Assembly (NCBI GenBank): GCA_964501945.1
Contig: CAZCTY010000041.1
Span: 1 to 6,954, forward strand
DNA length: 6,954 bases
Direction: 5' to 3'
From: 21-14-0-10-32-9 sp964501945
Lineage (GTDB): Archaea > Nanobdellota > Nanobdellia > Woesearchaeales > 21-14-0-10-32-9
A program made the translations under genes and the position numbers. Under the pieces are notes generated by a model. It saw only the letters and a list, made by a program, of their open reading frames with translations, was not told the DNA's origin and searched no databases. Of this stretch, positions 1 to 6,163 are shown one piece after another; position 1 is the stretch's first letter; every line of letters starts with the position of its first letter.

Positions 1-69
1 CACAAAAAACCGTTCGACGAAACCTTACATCCTCGCCCTAAAGGGACAAGGCTTTACGGTTTTTTCGTG
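1..69 (-). repeat. Long imperfect palindrome with an IS200/IS605 (TnpB omegaRNA)-type right-end hairpin
   Basis: The outer arms 1-13 and 56-69 are complementary over 13 bp with one bulged base. A middle pairing joins 20-26 to 48-55 with one bulge. The core is CCTCGCCC (31-38), loop TAAA (39-42) and GGGACAAGG (43-51), an 8-bp stem with one bulge. On the minus strand the core reads CCTTGTCCC-TTTA-GGGCGAGG followed by ATGTAAGG. That arrangement, a GC stem closed by a TTTA loop and followed by GAGGATGT, is typical of the right end (omegaRNA 3' part) of IS200/IS605-family TnpB elements. No tnpB lies upstream of it on the minus strand: valS ends 12 bp away. I therefore read it as a solo end or a palindromic miniature derivative, which may now serve as the 3' end of the valS transcript. 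The palindrome itself is plain in the sequence; the family assignment is from memory of the motif and could be wrong. It may extend left of the window. Confidence 0.5.
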
Positions 70-80
70 TAATGAAGATA

Positions 81-2489
81 TTAAAAAACAACTTCAAAAA
101 CATCACTATCTTCAAAAACGAATTTTTTAACGCCACTTACAACTAACAAATCATCAAGAACTAATTCCAAAAGCGCTTTTTGATCACCAAAACACTTTAC
201 AATAACCGATTCCAGTTCTGCTTTCAAAGACATTTTATTCAAAGATTTATATTTTCTCACTTCAGCTAAAACCTTAACAGCCAAATCACCCGCTCCCTCA
301 GATTTATCATCAACAAGCTTAGAATCAAAAACAGGCCAAGATGAAATATGAATGCTCTCTTCTTTTTCTTTGTCTTTGAAAAATAACTGATAAACCTCTT
401 CTGTGATAAAAGGCATAATCGGAGCGAACAACTTAACTTGCTGAAGCAGAGCATAATACAAGGTTTTTTGAGCGGCAAGCTTAGACTCAACACCTTCTTC
501 CTCGCGGTAAGTCCTATGCTTTACAAATTCTAAGTAATTATCACAAAAAGAATGCCAAAAAAACAAATCAGCCTCGTACTTAGATTTAGAATATTCATAT
601 TTATCAAAACTATCAGAAGATGCCTTAATTGTTTTCATAAGCTTTGATAACAACCATTTATCCATAATTTTTAAATTAAAATCATTCAAATCCTTTTTGT
701 AATCATTAAAACCCTCAAGATTCATAAACACAAATTTAGACGCATTCCAAAGCTTAGTCACAGTTTTCTTACCCGTCACAACGTCTTTTTCTTGAAACGG
801 TAAATCATCACCGAGCCTAGAACTTGCAGCCCAATATCTTAAAGCATCCGCACCAAATTGATCAATAACAGGTTGGGGCTTTACAACGTTACCTTTACTC
901 TTACTCATTTTATCCCCTTTAGGATCTAAAACGAAACCAGATATCGCGATCTCATCCCAAGGAATTGAATCATGATTAAATAAAGATTTTACAATCGTAT
1001 AAAACGCCCACGTCCTAATTATATCATGCGCCTGCAAACGAAGAGTCATAGGAAACCCATTTTTAAAATTATCAGAACCACTCACCCAATCAAGCGCAAT
1101 TTGAGGCGTAACAGAGGATGTCGCCCATGTATCCATAACATCCCCTTCAGGAATTAAATCATCCTTAGTATGACCTTCCGGCAAATTTTTTGGAAATTCC
1201 TCTTTAGGATTAACAGGCAACTCGTTAGAGCTTGGAAGAATTAGCTCACCAGTTTTTTTAGAAATCCAAACAGGAAATGGGACCCCAAAAGACCTCTGCC
1301 TAGAAATACACCAATCCCACTGAAGATTTTCAACCCAGTGAACATAACGCTTCTTCATAAATTCAGGATACCACTTAATCTTATCTGCAACATCTAATAA
1401 TTCTTTTTTCTTATCAAGAACTTTAATGAACCACTGCTTAGTTTTAAGAAGCTCAACTTCAGTCCCACAACGCTCATGAAGATTTACTGCGTGAACAATA
1501 TTTTTTTGCTTTAATAATAAACCTTTTTCTTTTAACTCTTCAACTATTTTTTTCCTCGCATCCTTTATCGCAAGACCTTCAAAATGTTTCGCCTCAGAGT
1601 TCATTAAACCATTTTTTGAAACAGCATTTTTTAAAGGCAACCTATACTTATGCCATTTCTCAACATCTTCCCTATCACCAAAAGTACAAACCATCATCAA
1701 ACCAGTACCTTTTTCAATGTCAACAGATTCGTCAAATAAAATAGGAACCTCATAATCAAATAAAGGAACTTTAGCAAATTTACCTTTCAAATCCGAGTAC
1801 CTAGAATCATCAGGATGCGCAAATAATGCAACACACGCAGGCAACAACTCAGGCCTAGTAGTAGAAATAACTAATTCCTTTGCACCGTGATGAAATACAA
1901 TATCATTAAATGTAGATGTCATATCAACATTTTCAAATTCTGCTTGAGCAATAGCTGTCTGACAATGAACACACCAAGAAATAGGACTCTCTTCTTGATA
2001 AACCCTGCCTTTTTTATATAAATCTAAAAAAGATAATTGACTTGCCGCAATAGACTTAGAATCAATAGTAGAATAAGAATTAGAAAAATCGCAACTCATA
2101 CCAATCCGCTTCCAATCGCTAACGAAATCAGGCTTAATTTCTTTTATAGTAGAATTGCACAAATCAATAAAATCCTGACTAGACATCTTATTAGATTTAA
2201 CTTTTTTTAAGGATTCAACTAAGCGCTCAGTAGGCAACCCATTATCATCAGTTCCAAACGGAAAAAAAACAGAACCTGTTTTCATACGTTTAAATCTTGC
2301 AATCATATCCCCTTGAGCATAACTAAAAGCATGACCAATATGCATACTCCCCGAAACAGTAGGCGGAGGCGTATCAATAGAAAAAGAATCTTTTTTTATA
2401 GAAGACAATTCGAATAATTTTTTATTTTCCCAAAAAGCCAACCACTTCTCCTCAGCTTCCTTAAAATCATATTTCTTTGGTATTTCCAA
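81..2489 (-). CDS. valS: Valine--tRNA ligase (class I, archaeal type)
   Basis: Charges tRNA-Val with valine in the cytoplasm. About 802 aa from the chosen start. The class I HIGH motif is H50-IGH53, after PPPTVSGSM. The KMSKS loop is at 527-531, followed by KGNVVKP. CISRQRS (394-400), followed by FGVPFPVW, is the catalytic-core signature. The CP1 editing domain shows TTRPE (210-214) and GTGLMMVCTFGDREDVEKW (261-279), the form seen in archaeal ValRS. Probable zinc ligands are C173-x-x-C176 and H338-x-x-C341. The anticodon-binding domain spans roughly 600-735, followed by a short C-terminal part. It lacks the long C-terminal coiled coil of bacterial ValRS and is somewhat shorter than many archaeal homologues. 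The start is taken as TTG (2487-2489), giving the usual N-terminus MEIPKKYDFKEAEEKW. A GGGTGG ribosome-binding-like site lies 6 nt before it. An in-frame ATG at 2588 would add 33 hydrophobic residues unlike the family and would place the TATA box inside the gene. Confidence 0.95.
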   Translation of the reverse strand: MEIPKKYDFKEAEEKWLAFWENKKLFELSSIKKDSFSIDTPPPTVSGSMHIGHAFSYAQGDMIARFKRMKTGSVFFPFGTDDNGLPTERLVESLKKVKSNKMSSQDFIDLCNSTIKEIKPDFVSDWKRIGMSCDFSNSYSTIDSKSIAASQLSFLDLYKKGRVYQEESPISWCVHCQTAIAQAEFENVDMTSTFNDIVFHHGAKELVISTTRPELLPACVALFAHPDDSRYSDLKGKFAKVPLFDYEVPILFDESVDIEKGTGLMMVCTFGDREDVEKWHKYRLPLKNAVSKNGLMNSEAKHFEGLAIKDARKKIVEELKEKGLLLKQKNIVHAVNLHERCGTEVELLKTKQWFIKVLDKKKELLDVADKIKWYPEFMKKRYVHWVENLQWDWCISRQRSFGVPFPVWISKKTGELILPSSNELPVNPKEEFPKNLPEGHTKDDLIPEGDVMDTWATSSVTPQIALDWVSGSDNFKNGFPMTLRLQAHDIIRTWAFYTIVKSLFNHDSIPWDEIAISGFVLDPKGDKMSKSKGNVVKPQPVIDQFGADALRYWAASSRLGDDLPFQEKDVVTGKKTVTKLWNASKFVFMNLEGFNDYKKDLNDFNLKIMDKWLLSKLMKTIKASSDSFDKYEYSKSKYEADLFFWHSFCDNYLEFVKHRTYREEEGVESKLAAQKTLYYALLQQVKLFAPIMPFITEEVYQLFFKDKEKEESIHISSWPVFDSKLVDDKSEGAGDLAVKVLAEVRKYKSLNKMSLKAELESVIVKCFGDQKALLELVLDDLLVVSGVKKFVFEDSDVFEVVF

Positions 2490-2495
2490 AATCAA

Positions 2496-2501
2496 CCACC
2501 C
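2496..2501 (-). promoter_or_regulatory. Shine-Dalgarno-like site that favours the TTG start of valS
   Basis: On the minus strand GGGTGG is followed by TTGATT and then the TTG start, a 6-nt spacer. The stretch GGTGGTTGAT resembles the archaeal consensus GGAGGTGAT with one substitution and one extra base. It supports a short leader and a non-ATG start for valS. Confidence 0.5.
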
Positions 2502-2530
2502 ATAACTTAAAAGAGAGGCACCCGCATTCT

Positions 2531-2540
2531 TTAAATAATT
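2531..2540 (-). promoter_or_regulatory. Putative TATA box of valS
   Basis: The minus strand reads AATTATTTAA. Archaeal transcription would start about 26 bp downstream, near 2510, giving a leader of about 20 nt that contains the GGGTGG site before the TTG start. AT-rich sequence makes such boxes easy to find by chance, so the position relative to the start is the main support. Confidence 0.45.
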
Positions 2541-2614
2541 TTCTAATAAAAAAGCACCAAAAACAAGTATTTGAAAAAATATCACCATTAAATAATAGTT
2601 AAATGTTAGTAAAA

Positions 2615-2622
2615 TTTAAATA
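2615..2622 (+). promoter_or_regulatory. Putative TATA box of the 186-aa gene
   Basis: TTTAAATA is centred about 31 bp before the ATG at 2649. This predicts a transcript with almost no leader, which fits the lack of any purine-rich ribosome-binding site before this ATG. The surrounding sequence is very AT-rich, so the exact box is uncertain. Confidence 0.45.
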
Positions 2623-2648
2623 AATAATTAAATCCAACTATTAAAAAA

Positions 2649-3209
2649 ATGAAAGGACACACTTTTTTAACAAAAAAACAAAGAGAAGAATTAGAAAAAA
2701 CTATGAGTAAAACGCTTTTTATGAAGAGCGGACAAGATGAATTTCTAAAAAGAGTGCTATATAATTTTCCAACATTCAAAGTAGGAAAACACAACGCTGA
2801 TATGAGAATACTTTGTAAAGAGAGCAGCTACGAGCAACTAGGAAATAACAGAGTAATAATAGATGACAACACAAAAAAAGAATTGTTTTACACATACTAC
2901 GATTACCCAATACAAGAAGCAGAACTGTATCTTGCAACACCACACGAAGAAATACAAAGCATGCTAATATATGCAACACTTAAAACAACATACTACGAAC
3001 ACATAAGAACCACGCCCCTCGATAGAAAATATTTAACAATAAAAGCAATAATGGGAATTACAAGAGAAGATGAAACAGAAAAACACAAAGATTTAAACTC
3101 TAAGCAAACACTAGAATATGCATTAAATGAAATAACAAAACCCGCAGATTTATTTGAAGTCATAGATAACGAAGAAATACCTCCTAATCTACTAAAAGAA
3201 ATAATCTAA
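2649..3209 (+). CDS. Hypothetical protein, 186 aa
   Basis: I do not recognise this protein. It is charged and appears mostly helical, with no signal peptide or membrane segment and a single cysteine (C56). An N-terminal basic/acidic helix (residues 8-36) is followed by a region rich in Tyr around 81-86 (YYDYP-like). A more hydrophobic helix lies at 100-118, and the tail is acidic, ending LLKEII. It is the only gene on the plus strand in the window and is divergent from valS, with 159 bp between the two starts. ATG 2649 is the first possible start and sits at leaderless distance from a TATA box. The strongly A-rich coding strand matches local composition and gives no sign of recent transfer. 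The open frame of 187 codons in AT-rich DNA, with an upstream promoter, makes it a likely real gene of unknown function. Confidence 0.8.
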   Translation: MKGHTFLTKKQREELEKTMSKTLFMKSGQDEFLKRVLYNFPTFKVGKHNADMRILCKESSYEQLGNNRVIIDDNTKKELFYTYYDYPIQEAELYLATPHEEIQSMLIYATLKTTYYEHIRTTPLDRKYLTIKAIMGITREDETEKHKDLNSKQTLEYALNEITKPADLFEVIDNEEIPPNLLKEII

Positions 3210-3255
3210 ACACAAATTTAATGCCTCAAAAAAAGAGCGGAAAGAAATAATACAA

Positions 3256-3374
3256 TTAACGGAGTGGGGCTTTACGCCCCACACTAGCGCGGTGTTAACG
3301 GACGCAACCGTTAAGCAGAAGGAGATAAAGAAAACATTCGTTTTCAGACCACCCACACTTCAATTTTGTTGAAG
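3256..3374. other. Intergenic cluster of four consecutive hairpins
   Basis: Four perfect stem-loops lie in a row. They are GTGGGGC-TTTAC-GCCCCAC (3264-3282, 7 bp), TTAACGG-ACGCAA-CCGTTAA (3295-3314, 7 bp), GAAAAC-ATTC-GTTTTC (3330-3345, 6 bp) and CTTCAA-TTTTG-TTGAAG (3358-3374, 6 bp). TTAACGGA occurs twice (3256-3263 and 3295-3302), so CCGTTAA at 3308-3314 could pair with either copy. The first two stems are much richer in G+C than the flanks. The cluster could be the structured 3' end of the 186-aa gene's transcript, the trailer of tRNA-Cys read on the minus strand, a small RNA or an element remnant. No stem is followed by a clear U-run on the plus strand. The stems are certain as sequence; their function is unknown. 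Confidence 0.55.
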
Positions 3375-3383
3375 CGGAGGGAG

Positions 3384-3483
3384 NNNNNNNNNNNNNNNNN
3401 NNNNNNNNNNNNNNNNNNNNNNNNNNNNNNNNNNNNNNNNNNNNNNNNNNNNNNNNNNNNNNNNNNNNNNNNNNNNNNNNNNN
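3384..3483. other. Assembly gap of exactly 100 N, probably artificial
   Basis: A run of exactly 100 N is the conventional placeholder for a scaffold gap of unknown size. The last 12 bases before it (AAGCGGAGGGAG, 3372-3383) are identical to the first 12 after it (3484-3495), an exact dovetail. The two contigs probably overlap here and the true distance is then zero. Joined that way, the tRNA-Cys 3' end runs directly into the hairpin at 3358-3374. Confidence 0.85.
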
Positions 3484-3484
3484 A

Positions 3485-3620
3485 AGCGGAGGGAGGGATT
3501 CGAACCCCCGAATAACCGCTGTCTGATTTTTTTTCATCACCAAAAAACATGGCTCATTACAGCGATACAAATGTACCTGCTACTGCAGGCGGTCCCCTTA
3601 GGCCGCTTGGGCACCTCCGC
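3485..3620 (-). tRNA. tRNA-Cys (GCA anticodon) with an intron
   Basis: Read on the minus strand from 3620, the acceptor stem is GCGGAGG pairing with CCTCCGC, then U8-G9. The D stem is CCC/GGG with an 11-nt loop containing GG. The anticodon stem is ACCGC (3593-3589) pairing with GCGGT (3519-3515). The 5-nt variable loop is TATTC and the T arm is GGGGG-TTCGAAT-CCCTC. After removal of the intron the anticodon loop reads CTGCAGA, the usual archaeal tRNA-Cys loop with anticodon GCA (3586-3584). The discriminator base is U73 (3485), the identity base of tRNA-Cys, which excludes Ser and Leu, as does the short variable loop. The mature length is 74 nt without CCA, and CCA is not encoded. The 3' end sits one base from the N gap. 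A TATA box lies about 28 bp upstream and overlaps the stop codon of the preceding gene. Confidence 0.93.
3521..3582 (-). other. Intron of tRNA-Cys at position 37/38, 62 nt
   Basis: The intron lies between G37 (3583) and A38 (3520), the standard archaeal site cut by the tRNA splicing endonuclease. C32-T33-G34 can pair with CAG near the intron's 3' end (3525-3523), followed by a 3-nt bulge AC|A at the 3' splice site, as in a bulge-helix-bulge. The fourth central pair would be a C-U mismatch and the intron-side helix is poor, so the motif is relaxed. Inside the intron are a short hairpin around TACATTTGTA and a T6/A6 hairpin. No open frame is long enough to encode anything. Confidence 0.85.
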
Positions 3621-3643
3621 ACAATAAAAAGATGAAGTATTAA

Positions 3644-3655
3644 TTTATTTAAATA
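3644..3655 (-). promoter_or_regulatory. Putative TATA box of tRNA-Cys
   Basis: On the minus strand the box reads TATTTAAATAAA, about 28 bp before the first base of the tRNA. It overlaps the stop codon (3649-3651) of the upstream 136-aa gene, so the tRNA promoter is embedded in the end of that gene. Confidence 0.5.
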
Positions 3656-4059
3656 AGTTTTTGTTTATATTCCTTAAAACTAACAGGTTCAAAAGGTTTT
3701 AAACCATAATACGCATAAGTAATTTTCTCATAATTCCTAAGAATATCAATGAAACTACCCATAGGAACTGCGTATGAGAAAATTTCTTTAGGAACCCAAT
3801 CATAGAGCGCAGAAAAATCACGAGTCCTCGCCAAATAACAAGACACAAAAGGAATTTTTATAGCACCTTTAATAATTGCAGAAGCAAAACCTAAAGATTT
3901 TATTAAATCAGAATCAGAGAACTTAGCCACCTCAGAGAAAGGACCAAGAAACATATCAACATTATCAACAACTTTAGAATATTTTAATAAAAAAACATCA
4001 AATTTTTTAAGATGCTTGCCACTTTTTTCAACAACGCCAATTTTTTCTTCTAAACCCAT
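3649..4059 (-). CDS. Hypothetical protein, 136 aa
   Basis: I do not recognise this family with confidence. The N-terminal third is lysine-rich (residues 5-30). Residues 53-76 form a moderately hydrophobic stretch containing lysines, more like a buried or amphipathic helix than a clear membrane segment. Residues 86-110 contain YDWVPKEIFSYAVPMGSFID, with a P..G.FID pattern that loosely recalls short helical membrane-associated domains of the DUF1232 kind; this is a weak impression only. The ATG at 4059 has no ribosome-binding site and lies about 27 bp after a TATA-like box, so the message is probably leaderless. It follows the TIM-barrel gene on the same strand after 77 bp containing a T-rich terminator, which argues against a shared transcript. 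The tRNA-Cys gene follows 28 bp downstream. Confidence 0.78.
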   Translation of the reverse strand: MGLEEKIGVVEKSGKHLKKFDVFLLKYSKVVDNVDMFLGPFSEVAKFSDSDLIKSLGFASAIIKGAIKIPFVSCYLARTRDFSALYDWVPKEIFSYAVPMGSFIDILRNYEKITYAYYGLKPFEPVSFKEYKQKLI

Positions 4060-4082
4060 GAAACAATAAGAAATAAAAAAAT

Positions 4083-4091
4083 AATAAATAA
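4083..4091 (-). promoter_or_regulatory. Putative TATA box of the 136-aa gene
   Basis: The minus strand reads TTTATTTAT within a longer AT tract, centred about 27 bp before the ATG at 4059. The spacing suits a leaderless archaeal message. Low sequence complexity limits confidence. Confidence 0.4.
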
Positions 4092-4098
4092 ACTACCT

Positions 4099-4136
4099 CA
4101 AAAAATACGAAAAAATAACGAAGAAAACCAAAAAAA
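4099..4136 (-). terminator. T-rich terminator after the TIM-barrel gene
   Basis: Directly after the TGA stop (4137-4139), the minus strand carries several T runs of 5-7 bases separated by a few other bases. Archaeal RNA polymerase terminates at such U-rich tracts without a hairpin. It separates the TIM-barrel gene from the 136-aa gene. Confidence 0.55.
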
Positions 4137-6140
4137 TCATTCTAAAGGCGTATCCGACCAAAGCTTCCAATCATTACTAGGAGCATATGCACCCGCAATA
4201 AAAAAACCAGGCGCGTTTTGACCAAAGTGAGCATCCCTATTTTGAGCAAAACGCTGACGAGCACCCAAACCATACATAGGCGCATTAATATGCGCAAAAG
4301 TATCTAAATAACCAGTATTCTCATTATAACTACCACGCTCAATAATAATATCTTTTTTATCATGCTTCTCTAAACGCTTCATAATCTCTTTTACAGGAAG
4401 ATTACCATCACCCGGAGTTAAATGCTCATCATCAAAACCAAAATTATCACTAAGATGAATATGCCCAACAATACCCTCCGCAACAAGCTTTTCAGTTTCA
4501 TCAACAAGCCATTTGTTAAATTCCTCATCAAACTTAGATTCATCTTTTGCAACAAAGTTATAACGCAAAGTATTCAAATGACCAACATCTAACGTGGCTT
4601 TAATATGCTGCTCAGCCAATTTCTTCGCTTCATCTTCAGAATAATTACGCCTTTTTAACTGATCAATCATAGCCTTCCTAGATTCTAAAACAACTTCCTT
4701 CATCTCACTTGGATGACTACCATAAAAATTTTGATGCCAATTCTCAGGCGCAACATAAATAGGATCAGTTAACTCATTTTGCTCTTTGTTCTTATTATAA
4801 ACTTCCATAGCCTTCATACCAGCTTTCGCAATAGTCTCAGCAGTCTTCTTAATCCCATACTTCTTCGCAGACTCAATATTTTCAAGCAAACTCTCAGCTT
4901 GCTTAGCTTGAACGTCAGCAGATGCTGAAGATTCGTGAACGTGACGCAAATCATTTTCAAGCATCTTTAACTTACGCTCATAATACTCCTCAGGAGAATC
5001 TTCATCCCTATAATCCCTCAATTGATAATCCTTCATAAATCTACTATCAAGCTTCCAATGCTCCTCTTCAGGCAATTCATTCTTTAATTTTTTATATAAT
5101 TTATACTCTTCAGCAAGCTTATCTCGTGAATACTTAACCTCATCATATTGCCTTGCGTGAAATAAAGAAGCGCCTTTAGATTGAAGAATCCTATTTTCAG
5201 TATTTAAAATAGCGAACATCTCCTCAGGATCTTTTTTATCATCAGGATGCAACTTGTTCCACTCCTCAGTTTCCTTTTTTAGCTGGTCCCACGTTAATTG
5301 CTCAACTTCAAACTTAGTACTATCTTCATTAAAAACAGGAACCCTATCAAAAAGCCTCTCAGTAGGCGCATCACGAGGAATTAAATTACCATCAAGATCA
5401 ACCCAATCACCCTCTTTTAAAACATTTCCTTTACTATCCTTTTTACCAACCAAGCCTTCAGAAGTAGCAGTCTTATACTTAGGACGAAAAACTTCCCTAT
5501 TCTTACTAATAGTTGAGACAAGCTCCCCTGTTCTTTTATCAACCGCGAACATAACCGCCTCAGCGTCCTCCTCATCATAATACTTAAAGTTCGCACCAGA
5601 TTTACCATTAACATCAGTTAAAGGACGCTGCCACTCATGCATATGAAAGACAACCGCGCCTCCACGAGTAGCCTCCCCTGCGAAATGAATCGCTTTATTA
5701 ATATCTTTTAGCGTTTGAGCACGAGACTCACTACTAAAACCACGCTCACCACCAGTAAACCCCGCAAGACTCGCAGCGTGAACACCAGCATGAGTAGAAG
5801 TTTTAACATCATTAATTTTCAGCAACTCACGCATATCACGCCTCTGACCAGAACCAATAGACTCAGGCGTCGGATTTTGAGCATTCCCTTTGCCCCCTTG
5901 AACAGGCATAAAACTAAACTCAACCCTGCCCGCGCCTTGTTTAATACTTGCCTGCAACTCAGGAAGCGTAGCACCAGGCTTCGTTGAAAGCCCAATGTCT
6001 TTAGGCGTGAAGTTAAGAGCCTCATCAGGCACAATAGGATTACCTTCCTCATCGAGCTCCGCAGGCTCGTTAGATGCAAAAAAAGGAGCGTTATCTATCT
6101 TGTCCATGGCAGAGTAATAACCCGAGTTTGAAAATAACAT
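4137..6140 (-). CDS. TIM-barrel protein of the xylose isomerase/endonuclease IV-like superfamily with a large insertion
   Basis: A 667-aa protein resembling sugar phosphate isomerase/epimerase-type TIM barrels. The barrel begins near residue 48 (GLSTKPGATLPELQASIKQG). Candidate metal ligands follow the order seen in endonuclease IV: H117/H121, H166/H168 in FHMHEW, E466 in APENW, D518-x-x-H521 in TLDVGHLN, H560/H562 in GHIHLSD, D571 and H573 in DDEHLTPGDGN, and E601 in IIIERG. Between about 172 and 460 the barrel is interrupted by a nearly 290-residue insertion. It has a loop-rich part (172-275) and then a very charged, probably coiled-coil helical part (280-450). Ordinary members are about 250-300 aa. 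The substrate cannot be read from the sequence: sugar isomerisation, epimerisation and AP-site cleavage are all possible. There is no signal peptide or membrane segment. The start at ATG 6140 is supported by a TATA box 24-31 bp upstream, which implies a leaderless message; M12 is the alternative. Confidence 0.85.
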   Translation of the reverse strand: MLFSNSGYYSAMDKIDNAPFFASNEPAELDEEGNPIVPDEALNFTPKDIGLSTKPGATLPELQASIKQGAGRVEFSFMPVQGGKGNAQNPTPESIGSGQRRDMRELLKINDVKTSTHAGVHAASLAGFTGGERGFSSESRAQTLKDINKAIHFAGEATRGGAVVFHMHEWQRPLTDVNGKSGANFKYYDEEDAEAVMFAVDKRTGELVSTISKNREVFRPKYKTATSEGLVGKKDSKGNVLKEGDWVDLDGNLIPRDAPTERLFDRVPVFNEDSTKFEVEQLTWDQLKKETEEWNKLHPDDKKDPEEMFAILNTENRILQSKGASLFHARQYDEVKYSRDKLAEEYKLYKKLKNELPEEEHWKLDSRFMKDYQLRDYRDEDSPEEYYERKLKMLENDLRHVHESSASADVQAKQAESLLENIESAKKYGIKKTAETIAKAGMKAMEVYNKNKEQNELTDPIYVAPENWHQNFYGSHPSEMKEVVLESRKAMIDQLKRRNYSEDEAKKLAEQHIKATLDVGHLNTLRYNFVAKDESKFDEEFNKWLVDETEKLVAEGIVGHIHLSDNFGFDDEHLTPGDGNLPVKEIMKRLEKHDKKDIIIERGSYNENTGYLDTFAHINAPMYGLGARQRFAQNRDAHFGQNAPGFFIAGAYAPSNDWKLWSDTPLE

Positions 6141-6163
6141 AATAATAAATAAAAAAAACGAAG

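Noticed and set aside
2490..2588. N-terminal signal peptide or membrane anchor on ValRS (hydrophobic leader from the ATG at 2588)
   Set aside because: It precedes the conserved family start and overlaps the likely promoter and ribosome-binding site, so it is best read as untranslated sequence.
3221..3250. Nine-codon frame MPQKKSGKK after the 186-aa gene
   Set aside because: It stops after nine codons and has no ribosome-binding site; its resemblance to a ribosomal or histone-like N-terminus is chance in A-rich DNA.
3264..3282. Bacterial-style intrinsic terminator at the GTGGGGC hairpin
   Set aside because: No T run follows the stem on either strand, and this genome appears to use T-rich archaeal terminators.
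3372..3383. A second tRNA gene left of the N gap
   Set aside because: Only 12 bases are present and they equal the start of the right contig exactly. A contig overlap is the simpler explanation, though not proven.
3295..3570. Minus-strand reading frame running across the N gap
   Set aside because: It depends on unknown bases and overlaps the tRNA-Cys gene and its intron.
3521..3582. Box C/D guide RNA in the tRNA intron (a GTGATGA string resembles a C box)
   Set aside because: The C-box-like string is near the 3' end, no CTGA D box follows it on the same strand, and the intron is too short for the usual C-D'-C'-D order.
5254..5987. Plus-strand open frames inside the TIM-barrel gene
   Set aside because: They are antisense to a well-supported gene with conserved motifs, show low-complexity Ser/Thr/Arg-rich translations and have no promoter of their own.
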